Of a stretch of 64,000 nucleotides of DNA, positions 48,000 to 59,099 are shown piece by piece. The translations under genes and the position numbers were made by a program. Where the stretch lies: contig JAYMSP010000098.1 of the NCBI GenBank assembly GCA_036897095.1, forward strand, positions 20,849 through 84,848, written 5' to 3'. The notes beneath the pieces are model-generated. The model worked only from the letters and a program-made list of their open reading frames with translations, did no database searches and was not told the DNA's origin. The DNA is from Plantago elongata (lineage: Eukaryota; Streptophyta; Magnoliopsida; Lamiales; Plantaginaceae). Positions within the stretch are counted from its first letter, which is position 1, and each line of letters begins with the position of its first letter.

Positions 48000-48700
48000 T
48001 ACTAATAAATAAACAATGCAAATTTATAGTGGTGTATGAAGTTAGCGTAATCCTTCATCTAATTAACTATCTAATTAACTTCATCATTTTTCAGAACTAG
48101 TTCATAATTCATCGTTACAAAATTATATCCTCAACTAAAATTCCTTTACCTTAAGTTCCAACTTAACCTTGAACTTTCAACTTCCAAAGTCAAATACTCA
48201 TGTTTCTTCAAGGGTTTTTTCCTAAGTTCTCAAATAAGTAGTTTTCATATTTTTACTTTACCCGACTTTTCAGTTGTTTGTTTGTAGTAGTTTTGACAAG
48301 ACAGTGATCTTTTAATATAACAATATTTCAGTTACCTTCAGTGTGATCAAGTAACTACTATAATTCATGTATTTTAATGAATTAATGTGTTGTTTCTAAA
48401 GAACGAGATACTCCTTTTTACCTAAGTTTTAACTTAACCTTGAACTTTTTCATCAACTTCCCAGCCAAGTACTACTATTTCTTCGAGGGGTTTTTCCCAG
48501 GTTCTCAAAATAAGTAGTTTTTAAATTCCTACTTTGTTGAACCCGATTTTTCAGTTGGTTATTTGTAATGATTTTAACAAGACGATGATCTCTTAATGTA
48601 ACAATATTTAGGTACCTTCAGCTTGATCAAGAAACTAATTACTATAATTCATCTATTTGAATGAATTAATATATTTTTCTAAAGAACACGATTTATGTCT
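48000..48700. repeat. Sirevirus-LTR-like fragment with a ~271-bp internal duplication
   Basis: The opening TAGTGGTGTATGAAGTTAGC and GCGTAATCCTTCA resemble 8805-8840 of the Sirevirus LTR (TAGTGGTATCTGGAGGTAGC, GCGTAATCCTCCA), in the same plus-strand orientation. Inside, 48141-48411 is repeated, diverged, at 48412-48690 (both hold AACTTAACCTTGAACTT and a later GAATTAAT block). It lies between NFD6-like copies A1 and B1. Confidence 0.5.
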
Positions 48701-48942
48701 TTGAAAAAATTCTAATCAATAGCTCTTGAAATTATAATAATTCACTGAGTTATATTTTAATATAATATTGTAACACAGATTTTGTTTAGTTGTAAAAGAA
48801 CTCATTTCGACGAAAATTCAAAAATAATTTGGACTTTCTATCTTCAATTAAGGCGAGACAAACAGCCCCTTACGGTTCTGCAGTCACCAAGTGTTAAACC
48901 CTTGCCATTATTTCTCTCCAGATAAACACTGCTAATCTAGCT

Positions 48943-50511
48943 ATGGCTTTTGCCGCCGCCCGATCCGCGTTCCGTTCTTCCGCCGCCCGTAGCGCGGCGT
49001 CGAGGGTCGGATCTCAAGCTAAATCGTCGCCGTTCCGCCTCCCCTCCCGTTCTCCTCTTTTAGCTCCCCGAATCTTCCGGTAATACTACTTTTCCCTCTT
49101 TACTCCATTTGCGTTCAATTCAATTGGTTCGTTCTTAACTCCATTTGATTTGATTTGGTTGTAGGTCTCCTGTAGAATTGAGTGCCTGTTTGGATTCATT
49201 ACAGCCGTTTCACACTGCCACTGCTTCCGCATTGATGACCTCGATGCTCAATGCTTCTAGCTGCGGTTTTGCTCGGCTTCCCGATGGTACTACTTTCGAC
49301 CTAACCTTTACAATTCTGCTTGCATTTCGTTCCGATTGGTTCTGTCACTAGTCAATTGCTTCGATAACTACATTGTGTTTGTTTTAAGCCGATGAATTGT
49401 TTATTGGCTGTGTGAAATTGTGGGAGCTACTAGGCTTATTTGATTGCTTATGAATATCTCAACTGCTTACTGTGTTGTTCGTAGTTTCCTGTCTTATTTA
49501 TGTGAGCTAGTAGTAGAACATTAAATCGATAAATTTGCTTGACAGAGACCAGTTTAAGTTTCATTCTAGGTTGGTGCCAGATAATAGTGTTAGAGATAAA
49601 CTTAAATTGAGTCCTCCGATCCATTACAAGTAGTAGTTCTGATAGATGGAGGGTGTGTGTGTGAACTATAGTTTCAGGACAAAGTCACTAGAAAAGAGCT
49701 CTTCAGCTTTCAAGAATGTCACTCTAGTTTGTGTGATAACTACATTGTGGTATATCAGATTGCTTCTGACTATCTGAACGATTTAGTGTGGTGTTGCTAG
49801 TTTTATAAGTTTGCTTGCGAGAACAATTCAAAATGTTTATTCTATGTTGGTATCACAAAATTAGAAGATGGGAAGGACCATATTGTATAACTGTTCTGAT
49901 AGAGCGATTGTGAACTATAGTTTCAGGATAAATTACTAGAACAAAGTTCTTCAGCTTTTGAGAATATAGTGATATTCGTCAACTAGTTCTTGCGTTCAAA
50001 ATACTTGTTCCTGGCAGGAATGAATATATTATGCATTTCATTTTCATGTTAGTGTTAGGTCACATGTCTGTCACCAAAACCTATTTCCTCAATGCGATTT
50101 AAAAGATGCCATCTTTATTCTTCTTTGGTAGGCCACTAGACGAAGATGGAGAAGCTGCAAGGGAGTGGATTTCTTTATATTTCTTCAGAATTTAGAAACA
50201 TGAAGACCTCACTGACTTGAACTGAGATGACATGTTTTGGATATTTTACATACGAGTAAATCAATAATGTTCTTCTGTTATCTGTATATCAGTAGGTTGA
50301 AAAAAACTCTGTTCTGTAGAGTTTATTTGCCTATAAATTCAATTCACATGCCTGAACCATTTCTTCCCTGTTCTCTACTGTCCCCATTTTCACTATTAAG
50401 AATTTGACATGTCCACCTGAGTCCATAACATCTTAGATTTGAAACCAATCCCCAGTGATCTTAACTTACACCGCATTTTTCACTCAAGTAACTTGCAATG
50501 ACGATTTCTGA
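48943..50511 (+). CDS. NFD6-like gene, copy B1
   Basis: Exon 1 is 48943-49079, exon 2 49165-49286, and the terminal exon begins at 50489. The protein is about 93 residues. It lacks the ASTA insertion of subtype A (MAFAAARSAFRSSAARSAAS) and reads SRSPLLAPRIFRSP and LDSLQPFHTATASALMTSML. The A1 acceptor AAGCAG here reads AAGTAA, so the downstream AG is lost. Using the upstream AG still joins in frame and gives an end VTCNDDF. The donor after exon 2 is GATG|GTACTA. Member of the mitochondrial NFD6 family. Probably still functional, with an altered acceptor choice. Confidence 0.75.
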
Positions 50512-51059
50512 TGAATCTGTGGATGAACTAGGAAGTACTATATGTATACAAACTTGAGTTAATAAACATGGGGGTGGGAAATGAAGCCAAGTAATGATTG
50601 TGAGATGGAGTATGGGTCTCTATCTGTTTCCAGGATTGAAAATGTTCCTAATGTTACCCCTTTTGTTCAATTTTATGTTTTCGTATATGATAAGATGCCC
50701 ACGATTGTTTTTTGATTTAAAGTTTTGCTTTTTGACAAAATTCTATCAAGATTTAGCAAGCATTCCCAGCTTATATACACATTCTCCTTGCAACCTTCAT
50801 TGAGATTATCCTGCACAGATGGGTAGTGATTAGTTTCAAAAGGTCTAGAATTGCAGTAAAACATTTTTTATTACACTTCAGCCCGGTACATTTTCCGAAG
50901 TGAATGTGTATTTATTTTACAAAGAAATTTTGAGCATTGTTATGCTTATTTAAAATCAGCCCAAAAACCAAAAGTCATTTATCATTGCTGCAGAATTGCA
51001 TCTTTACAAAATGCAGATCCCCCCTTTTGGTATTTCCTACACTATTTAGTGATGCATAC

Positions 51060-51560
51060 AAATACTGATACTTCCTTCGTTTTGTAAAAGTGAAATAATT
51101 TTCCGTTTTGAACGTTTCACTAAAAGTGTTATATTCATTTTATGTAAATTACTTGTATAATACAATTCATTCAACCACACAGACTCACGTGAATTAATAT
51201 CTCGCATTCATTTTTAACAATATATTTTTGAGGAATTACACATTTTCCTTAAAAATTGTGAAAAATCAAAATGTTTTGAATTTGAGGGAGGTATTTACTA
51301 TTCCCTTCGTTTTTTGTAAGAGTGAAACATTTTGACGTGCATAAGTTTTAATAAAAATGTATTTTTTCCTAAAAGTATATTGTTAGAAATGAGTTGGAAT
51401 ATTAATTGTGTGGAAAGTTATATGTGGATCTAAAAATATGTGGGTAAACATAAATTGTATTATGAAAATAATTTCCACAAAAACAAATGTAACACTTTTA
51501 GTGAAACGCTTAAAGGGGAAAATTGTTACATTTTTAGTGAAACGGATAGAGTATAATTTA
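51060..51560. mobile_element. Two adjacent mariner-like MITEs
   Basis: One runs about 51069-51296, with TACTTCCTTCG at the left and GAGGGAGGTA at the right. The second runs about 51296-51553, with CTATTCCCTTCG at the left and GAAACGGATAGAGTA at the right. Both have the CTCCNTCCG-type ends of plant Stowaway-like elements and non-coding interiors with repeated 'AGTGAAAC' and 'ACATTTTTAG' blocks. Confidence 0.5.
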
Positions 51561-53530
51561 TCATTTATTATATATCTAATCTCAAACATTCCTTCTAACT
51601 AAATATTATATAAAATATATATTTAATATCAAAATTAATATTTGATCATCTTTTAGAATTTGTTTATAGATCTAGTTTGTATGAGCAGTCAAGCACCATT
51701 AAAATAAATGGTCATCCACATTTATACGAAATAAATATCGTATTAATATTGAAAGCATAATTTAGTATTGCATCACAAACATCTATTATACAAATGTCAA
51801 ATATGAAACAAACGTCAATTTAGTATTGATATACAGATAATATAATACAAACATAATATATACAGAGTTTTTTTCAACCTACTGATATGGTTTCAATGGT
51901 ATCAATTTAAATATCAAACCTAATATAATACAAACATCATATATACGTGCACCATTACCGTTGATACATCAAAGTATCAAAACATCATTCTCCAATAGTT
52001 ACAAAAAGTAGGTATTTTATTATTTTAAATCACGACTGCTACTGCAATCTCTCTCAAAAAAAACATGTAACCGCAAAAGAAGAGAAGCAACCCAATAACT
52101 GCATCTAATTCCTTTAAGCAAATTGTATCTTTTTTTTCAATTAAAAATAACTAATTAATTAATTTTTACAAATAGTATAACTTCTACTTTTATAATTTTA
52201 AGCTGTTTTTTATATGATATATTAATAATTAATAACTTTTACTTAAAATTAACTTTAATTAATTTCTAGTAAAATTAGATAATAAGAAGCACTTCTATAA
52301 GTATTCACAAACACACCCTAAGTGAGCATTCGAGTATGAATAAGGAGAAATAAATATAGTTCAATAAACAAACAAATTCAAAACATGTAAATAGAATTAA
52401 GTTAAGAGGTACTATGTCAAGAAGATATATATAACAAAAACAAAAACTCTAATAATGAAGGATGTATGGGTATGAGGTTGATTATTTTGATGAAAATACT
52501 TATATTAATTAATATATACTTGTTTGTTACAATTGAAGTTTGCAGTGTAAAATAAAATTTGATTTAATTTTATATAAATAATTAATTGATTTTATCCAGA
52601 ATTATTTAGTTTTAGACTTATTCAGGTCATAATGGCTCCTAAACGAACTTGCTCTTGCATCAATTAGGTAGAAATACTCATAATTCAAAACCATATATTT
52701 TATATTTACTTACCAAAAATAAATAAAAATATATTTAAATTCAAACACTATATATTAATTTCAAACATTATATCTATAATAAACCTGTATTTTAAACATG
52801 TGATACTAAATATATAATATTTATAACAAAATATATGATGTTTACGTGGTCATAAATGCAACATTCTGATAAATTGAAAAATTACTCTAATATGTATTAA
52901 GTAGTAATTGATTTTATATAGTATATCCTCGTGATTAAGTTTTTTTACGTAGTATGTTGACAGCTCAGTCAGTGATTTAATCTGCTCAATCACACATTTA
53001 CTATGAAACACGTTGATTTAGATCACTTTAGATGACAAAGTGAGTCACGAGGAAGCAAAGCAATACTCAATTTTACATGCGCGATCTGAAAATTCATTTT
53101 TTCAACGAAATGCACATTATATTATTAGGAATTCAAAAATGTACGTAGTTCAGTAGAGATGACACGGTATTCAAATTGCACGATCCGACAAATATATAAT
53201 TGATACAAATTGCACCCTACCAATCATCTAATAGTCCGACACTTTATGGACAATCACATCAAGTCAACACTAAATTAATAAGATAATATTTCACTTTGTC
53301 AGAGTGTTTGTAGTGGAGTGGCAAGCTGAGACATCCCGTAATTTAGAGTTTGATTCCTCGAATAGTGATCAATGGTGATTTAATTTTGAATTCAATTAAA
53401 TTGATATTAAGTTGAGATTAAAGGAAATGTGATTCTTGCTCTCAAGACAAACTGAAAAGAATTGAGTGGATAAAATTGAAAAGAACTTAACTGAATTATT
53501 GAAAAAGATTGATGCATAAATTGAGTGGAA
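51561..53530. other. No gene seen
   Basis: Very AT-rich spacer with no supported frame. Confidence 0.5.
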
Positions 53531-53613
53531 GAAAAGAAACAGCCTTACTAGTTGGGTTCTACAGATAAACCCTTGTGGTTCCTTCTCTCCAGAAAAACGC
53601 TGCTAATCTAGCA

Positions 53614-55499
53614 ATGTCTTTTACCGCCGCATCCACAGCCGCCCGATCCGCTTTCCGTTCTTCCGCCGCCCGTAGCGCGGCGGCGAGAGTCGGATCTCAA
53701 GCCAAATCGTCGCCGTTCCGCCTGCCCTCCCGTACTCCTCTAGTTGCTCCCCGCATCTTCCGGTAATACTACTTTTCCGATCAGTTTTGCGTTCATTTCG
53801 ATTCAATTGGTTCGTTTATAACTCCATTTTGTCAATTTCTGTAGCTCTCCTGTTGAACTGAATGCCTGTTTGGATTCATTTCAGCCGTTCCACACTGCCA
53901 CTGCTTCCGCATTGATGACCTCAATGCTCAATGCCTCTAGCTGCGGTTTTGCTTGGCTTCCTGATTGTGCGTAGTCGCGTACTACTTTCAACCTAACCTT
54001 TACAATTATGCTTGCATTTCGTTACATTTGGTTCTGTCACTAATCGATTACTTGGATAACTACATTGTGTTTGTTTTAAGTCGATGAATCGTTTTTGGTT
54101 CTCATTGGTAGCTGTGTGAAACTGTTAGAGCTAATAGGCTTACCTGATTGCTTATGAATTTCTCTACTCTTTTTTTGTGTTGTTCATAGTCTCATGTCTT
54201 ATTTGTGTGAGCTGGGAATAGAAGATCAGGTCGATAAATTTGCCTGCGAGAGAACAATTCAAGTTTCATTTTATGTTGCTGCTAGTAAATTAGAAGATAG
54301 TAGCACACTACTACTTTGCCTGTTCAGCGAACTATAGTTTAAGGTGAATTTACTAGAAAAGGGTTCTTCAGCTTTTGAGAATGTCGCTCTAGTTCGTGTA
54401 TTTAGAATACTTGGAGTCTCATTTCCAACACTAATGACACCTATATCTTAATTTGGCAGGATGTTGAGTTAACACCTGATACGAGCGGACTGTACTAGGT
54501 TATCCCACAGCCCTTCTCGTTTACACTGACCTATACCTTTCATTGGATTGCTTCAGATAGTAGGAATTTACATCAAAATAATGCCCTAGTAATTTTATAC
54601 AGCTATTCTTTGCATTGAATCTTAGACAGATATGGTCATGTGTGGAGCATTCTGCTTCTGATATTTATTTTTTCATACAGCTCTAAGAACCATTGTTTTA
54701 AATTCAGTTCTTGTCTGTCCTTTACTGCACCATAAGTAGTCTATGTTGATAAGCGACCTAACTCAGTTGCTTTTCACCATTGATTTAGGTATCTAGCGAC
54801 GTCTGTAGGTCCCTCTTTTGCTGCCCTAGTCCTCTTTTCTGGATCTGGTGAGTTGGTTCTTCACTCAGCAGTTTCCTCTCACCAAACGTATATTACACCC
54901 ATGCATAGACATAGTATTCTAGATGTTAACCCCATCTGGCATCCTATTCTAAAATCAGGCCCTCAGCCTTTTGTCTCCCTTATGATTGTTTCTTCTGTCT
55001 GGCAGCAATGTTGAAACTCCTGCTAGGCATGAATATACTGTGCATTTTTGTTTTCATGTTAGTGTTAGGTCATATATCTGTCTCCAAAACCCTATTTCCT
55101 CAATCCGGATTAAAAGAAGCCATCGTCATTCTTATTTTGTAGGCCTTAAAAAGACTAGATGAAGACAGAGAAGCAGCAAGGGAGTGGCTTTAGATATATT
55201 TCTTCCAGAACTTAGAACATGAAGAAATGCGTTGGATATTTTACATACCAGTAAATCAATAATGTGCTTCTGTTATCCGTATATTTAGTAGGCTGAATTA
55301 ACTCTGTTCTGTAGAGTTTATTTGCCTATAAATTGAATTCATATACCCGAACCATTTCTTCCCTGGTCTCCACTTACCCATTTTCACGATTAAGAATTTG
55401 ACATGACCATCGGAGTCGACGTCTTAGATCTGAACAATCCCAGATATTGAAACTTACACTTTCTTTTTCACTTAAGCAGCTTGCAATGATGATCTGTGA
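53614..55499 (+). CDS. NFD6-like gene, copy A2 (altered second donor)
   Basis: Exon 1 is 53614-53762, exon 2 53845-53966, and the terminal exon starts at 55480 after AAGCAG. With normal splicing the protein is 96 residues, ending SCNDDL. It is subtype A (MSFTAASTAARSAFRS; LPSRTPLVAPRIFR). The sequence at the exon 2 end, GATG|GTGCGT in A1, is GATT|GTGCGT, so the last exon base G is T. If this donor fails, translation runs into TAG at 53972-53974 and ends WLPDCA. An extra ~600 bp (about 54412-55015) in intron 2 has no partner in A1 or B1. Could be a weak allele or a pseudogene in the making. Confidence 0.7.
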
Positions 55500-56340
55500 T
55501 GACTCTTGGGAGGAAGTACTATATGTATCCAAACTTGTGTTGTTAAACATGAGGGTGGGAAATGAAGCAAAGTATTGATTGTGAGCTGGAGTATGGGTGT
55601 TATCTGTTTCCAGGGTTGAAATTGTTGTTAATGTTATCCCTGCATGTTCAGTTTTATGTTTTTGCATCGGATAAGATGTATGTGATGATTGTTCTGATCC
55701 AAAGTGTTGTTTTTTAACAAAATTCTACCTTGATTAAGCAAGTATTTCCAGCTTATGCACATTTATGGATCTGATTATATGCATCGATAATCGATGCATG
55801 TCCTGTTTGTGATCTTAGAACCGCACTGATTGCTCAATTAATATACTAGACTACTAGTTGGAATGCCCAAGTTAGGTGCTCTGTTAGAATTCAATTCAAC
55901 TTTTAAAGATGACTATTTCTTCTTGCAACCTCATTGAGCGTAAATGGTTGGTTTCAAAAGGTCCACAAATGCAGTGACACCATGTCAATGAGACAATGAC
56001 ACTTCTGAAGCCCTGTACATATGTGCTCTTTGAATGTGTATTTTGACCGGTAAATGCAACGATTTGTATGCTAATTTGGAGACAACAGTTGGATCAGGCC
56101 AAATACCAAAGTCTTTTTACATAAACTATAGAATTGCGTCTTTCCGAAATGCATACGCCCATTTGGTATTTTTTAAATGTCACATATGATGACTTCAAAT
56201 GCAGTCACCATAATTGTTGTAGCTTCATGTAATGTGTTAGAAGCAAAATGGGACTTGCCAATAACTGCACCATACGCTGTCAACCATTTAAATACACACA
56301 TTTACATCAATGGACAAGGATATCACATGATTGTTTGATA
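55500..56340. other. Probable 3' untranslated region and downstream homology of copy A2
   Basis: It aligns with sequence after the terminal exon of A1 and B1 (for example GAGGGTGGGAAATGAAGCAA and GATTGTGAG-type blocks), so the duplicated unit extends well past the stop codon. Confidence 0.6.
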
Positions 56341-56358
56341 TATAATTATAATTGAATT

Positions 56359-56492
56359 CGTTTAAATAGTAAATAATTAATCTTCTTAAAACTAGAAATA
56401 TATTAATATACTGATACAACACTTTCGTTTAAATAGTAAATAATTAATCTTTTTAAAACTAGAAATATATTAATATACTGATACAACACTGA
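56359..56492. repeat. 67-bp tandem duplication
   Basis: Two adjacent copies (56359-56425, 56426-56492) start CGTTTAAATAGTAAATAATT and differ at very few bases. Confidence 0.9.
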
Positions 56493-56547
56493 TAGAGCCA
56501 TTACGAACTCTTACTATATTCCGGTCAAGTTTCAAAATAGGCGTAAT

Positions 56548-56739
56548 TCAAGTAGGACATATATCCCAAAGTCTTAAAGAATGAGTTAAACTAGAATCAT
56601 GCAGTGGATTTAGGAAATCAGATGAAAGTTGGGTGCTTCCAAATTTTGCCAGATTATCTACAGCTTCACCGCATTCCCCATAGACAAAATTCATCTCAAT
56701 TTCCTGAAAATTCTTAAGTGCACCACTAATGTCCTGCAC
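56548..56739 (-). pseudogene. LINE RNase H C-terminal fragment
   Basis: The frame includes FQEIEMNFVYGECGEAVDNL and AKFGST, the pattern of the last strand and helix of LINE RNase H (F..V....N..AD.LAK.G). No other part of the LINE is seen beside it. Confidence 0.5.
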
Positions 56740-56960
56740 TAGGTTCCTGTGGTGTCATGCTACTGAATCCTTCCTGCCAAAACAAGATAACGAGTAGATA
56801 AGTTTAAAATTAGTATTTAATATATAATTATAATTGTATAGTGAAGAATTAATAAATAATAATTAAATATAATTAAGTTGTAGAATTGAGTTGTAACTTA
56901 ATTATAGAAACAATTAAATACTGAAATACAAATTGGTGGAACTTCAATTGCAATTGAATT

Positions 56961-57211
56961 GTACTCCTCCCGCCTCGTTAGTACTCCTCCCGCCTCGTTA
57001 GAAGTGAAATAATTTTTCATTTTGGGCATCCCACCAAAATGAAATAATGTTTCATTTATAAAAATAACCGTACAATTCATTTTTAACCATACATTATTGA
57101 ACCCACAAGTAATTTTATATCTCAAACTCATTTTTAACCACATACTACATATCTTTCTTAAAATACGTATAAAATTAAATTATTTTATTATTAACGTGAC
57201 GGAGGGAGTAA
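56961..57211. mobile_element. Mariner-like MITE
   Basis: The left end TACTCCTCCCGCCTCGTTA and right end TTAACGTGACGGAGGGAGTA are inverted near-copies. Between them is about 210 bp of non-coding DNA. The left 20-mer (56961-56980) is exactly repeated at 56981-57000. It ends just before copy B2. Confidence 0.65.
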
Positions 57212-57343
57212 TTCTTACCCAAACAAAGAGTATAGTTTACAACTTTTCTAGAGTGGAACAAACAGCCCCTTAGGGTTCTATAGTCACCAAGTGTTAAACC
57301 CTTGCCATTATTTCTCTCCAGAGGAACACTTTCTAATCTAGCT

Positions 57344-57419
57344 ATGGCTTTTGCCGCTGCCCGATCCGCATTCCGTTCTTCCGCCGCCCGTAGCTGCAGT
57401 TTCGCTTGGCTTCCTGATG
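57344..57419 (+). pseudogene. NFD6-like copy B2, truncated
   Basis: The frame starts MAFAAARSAFRSSAARS, as in subtype B, then jumps directly to CSFAWLPDG, the end of exon 2. Everything between (rest of exon 1, intron 1, most of exon 2) is deleted, in frame. The joint lies in a shared TAGC of 'CGTAGC' (exon 1) and 'CTAGCTGC' (exon 2). The GATG|GTGCGT donor remains, but after about 95 bp of intron a copia LTR begins, so no terminal exon follows. It encodes only a 25-residue stub; non-functional as an NFD6 protein. Confidence 0.75.
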
Positions 57420-57515
57420 GTGCGTACTACTTTCGACTGGATCTTTACATTTTTGCTTGCATTTTGTTCCGTTTGATTCTGTCACTAGTCAATTACTTGG
57501 ATAACTAATTATGTT

Positions 57516-59001
57516 TGTTAGTTTTTATAAGATTATGAATAATAATGCGTTATTATATTCAATATGAGATGGGATATTTATACGAATACAAATAGGAAGA
57601 ATCTGACTATACTAGATATCTATCCTTACTGTACTAGAATTATATTAGATATTTACAAATCTAATTATCTAGTCTATCACACCTCCGCAGTCGAAGCTAG
57701 AGGCTCTCGTACGCTGAGACTGTCCCGAAAATTATTAAATAGAACTCGGGGAAGCCCTTTGGTGAAGATGTCTGCGATTTGATATCGAGACAACACATGA
57801 AGAACCCGAACTTCTCCACGAGAAATCTTTTCGCGTACAAAGTGAATATCCATCTCAATGTGTTTAGTGCGTTGATGTTGCACATGATTGCCAGAGAGGT
57901 ATATGGTGCTAACATTGTCACAATATACTAGTGTAGCTTTCTTGATAGGACACTGGAGTTTAAGAAGCAAATTCCGTAGCCAACAGGATTCTGAAACAAC
58001 ATTTGCGACACCTCGATATTCGGCCTCATCACTGGACTTAGATAGTGTGGGTTGTCTCTTAGAAGACCAAGAAATGAGGTTGTCAATGAGAAACACGCAA
58101 TAACCAGAAGTAGATCGACGAGCATCAGGGCATCCTCCCTAATCAACATCAGTGTAGGAAACAAGAGATGCGAGAGTGGACTTATAGAGATGAAGTCCAT
58201 AATATGTTGTTCCTTGAATGTAGCGAATGATACACTTGAGTGCATTCATATGATTGACTTACAGATTGTGCATATGGAGACAAAATTGTTGCACTATATA
58301 AGAGATATCTGGGCGGGCGAAGGTAAGATACTGCAATGCTCCAGCAAGGGCACGATAATGGGACGGATCAGGACACAGGTTGTCCGTCGAAGAGCCGAGC
58401 TTTGCTAGAGTGTCGACCGGAGTGAGGCAGGGTTTGTAGCTCGTCATTCCCGCACGTTTGATGATGTCTTTAGCATAAGTTTGTTGAGAGAGAAACATCC
58501 CGGAAGATGAGCGAGATACGACTATGCTGAGAAAATATGTGAGGGGACCCAAATCCTTCATAGCAAATTCGGCGCTGAGCATAGACATGGAAGATAACCG
58601 AAGTTTATCTGAAGAAGTAGTGAGAATGATGTCATCCACGTATAGTAAACTATAAGCAATATCTTGCCCACGACAGTAAATAAACAAAGAGTGATCGGAG
58701 CTGCTATGAGAGAAGCCAATGGTACGAGCGAAGTTAGCATATCATTGGTACCAAGCTTGCGGTGCCTGTTTGAGACCGTAGAGTGATTTCTTGAGAAGAC
58801 ACACATAATCCGGGTGAGTGGTGTCTTTGAAACCAATGGGCTGATGCATATATACTGTCTCATGAAGATTGCCACGGAGAAAGGCATTTTTGACATCAAG
58901 ATGATGAATAGGCCAAGAATGACATAAGGCGATGCTCAGAACAATCCGAATAGTAGCCGGTTTGACAACCGAACTAAAAGTCTCGTCACAATCGATGTCA
59001 A
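57516..59001 (-). mobile_element. Third Ty1/copia element, 3' part
   Basis: The 3' LTR is probably 57516-57681 (166 bp; TGTTAG on the left, TGTGATAGAC in element sense on the right), next to a purine tract CTGCGGAGG (57690-57682, minus). RT and RNase H follow. The upstream half is displaced by the CACTA element at 59002. The 5' LTR would lie beyond base 64000. Confidence 0.8.
57684..58998 (-). pseudogene. RT-RNase H of the third copia element, interrupted by a CACTA insertion
   Basis: From right to left the minus strand reads [17 protein letters not shown] at the broken end, [26 protein letters not shown] with a stop near 58740, then LLYVDDIILTTSS (both aspartates present). RNase H shows DPSHYRALAGALQYLTFARP, SDEAEYRGVANV and QIADIFTKGLPR. 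There are stops near 58259, 58740 and 58139. The 5' side ends exactly at the CACTA end, so the frame was open when hit. Confidence 0.8.
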
Positions 59002-59099
59002 CACTACAAAAAAACAGCGAAATCGCGACGGATTGGGGCGATGGAAGCTATTCGTAGGGAATGTAGCCACAAATCGGTAAGGTACGAATAATTTTTCGT

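Noticed and set aside
46980-53360. tRNA genes suggested by TTCGAATTC-like or GATTCCTCG-like strings
   Set aside because: No matching A box or cloverleaf around them.
32934-57419. A functional link between DMP and NFD6-like genes because both families include fertilisation genes
   Set aside because: Plant gene order is rarely functional, the DMP subtype is unknown, and distance is over 10 kb.
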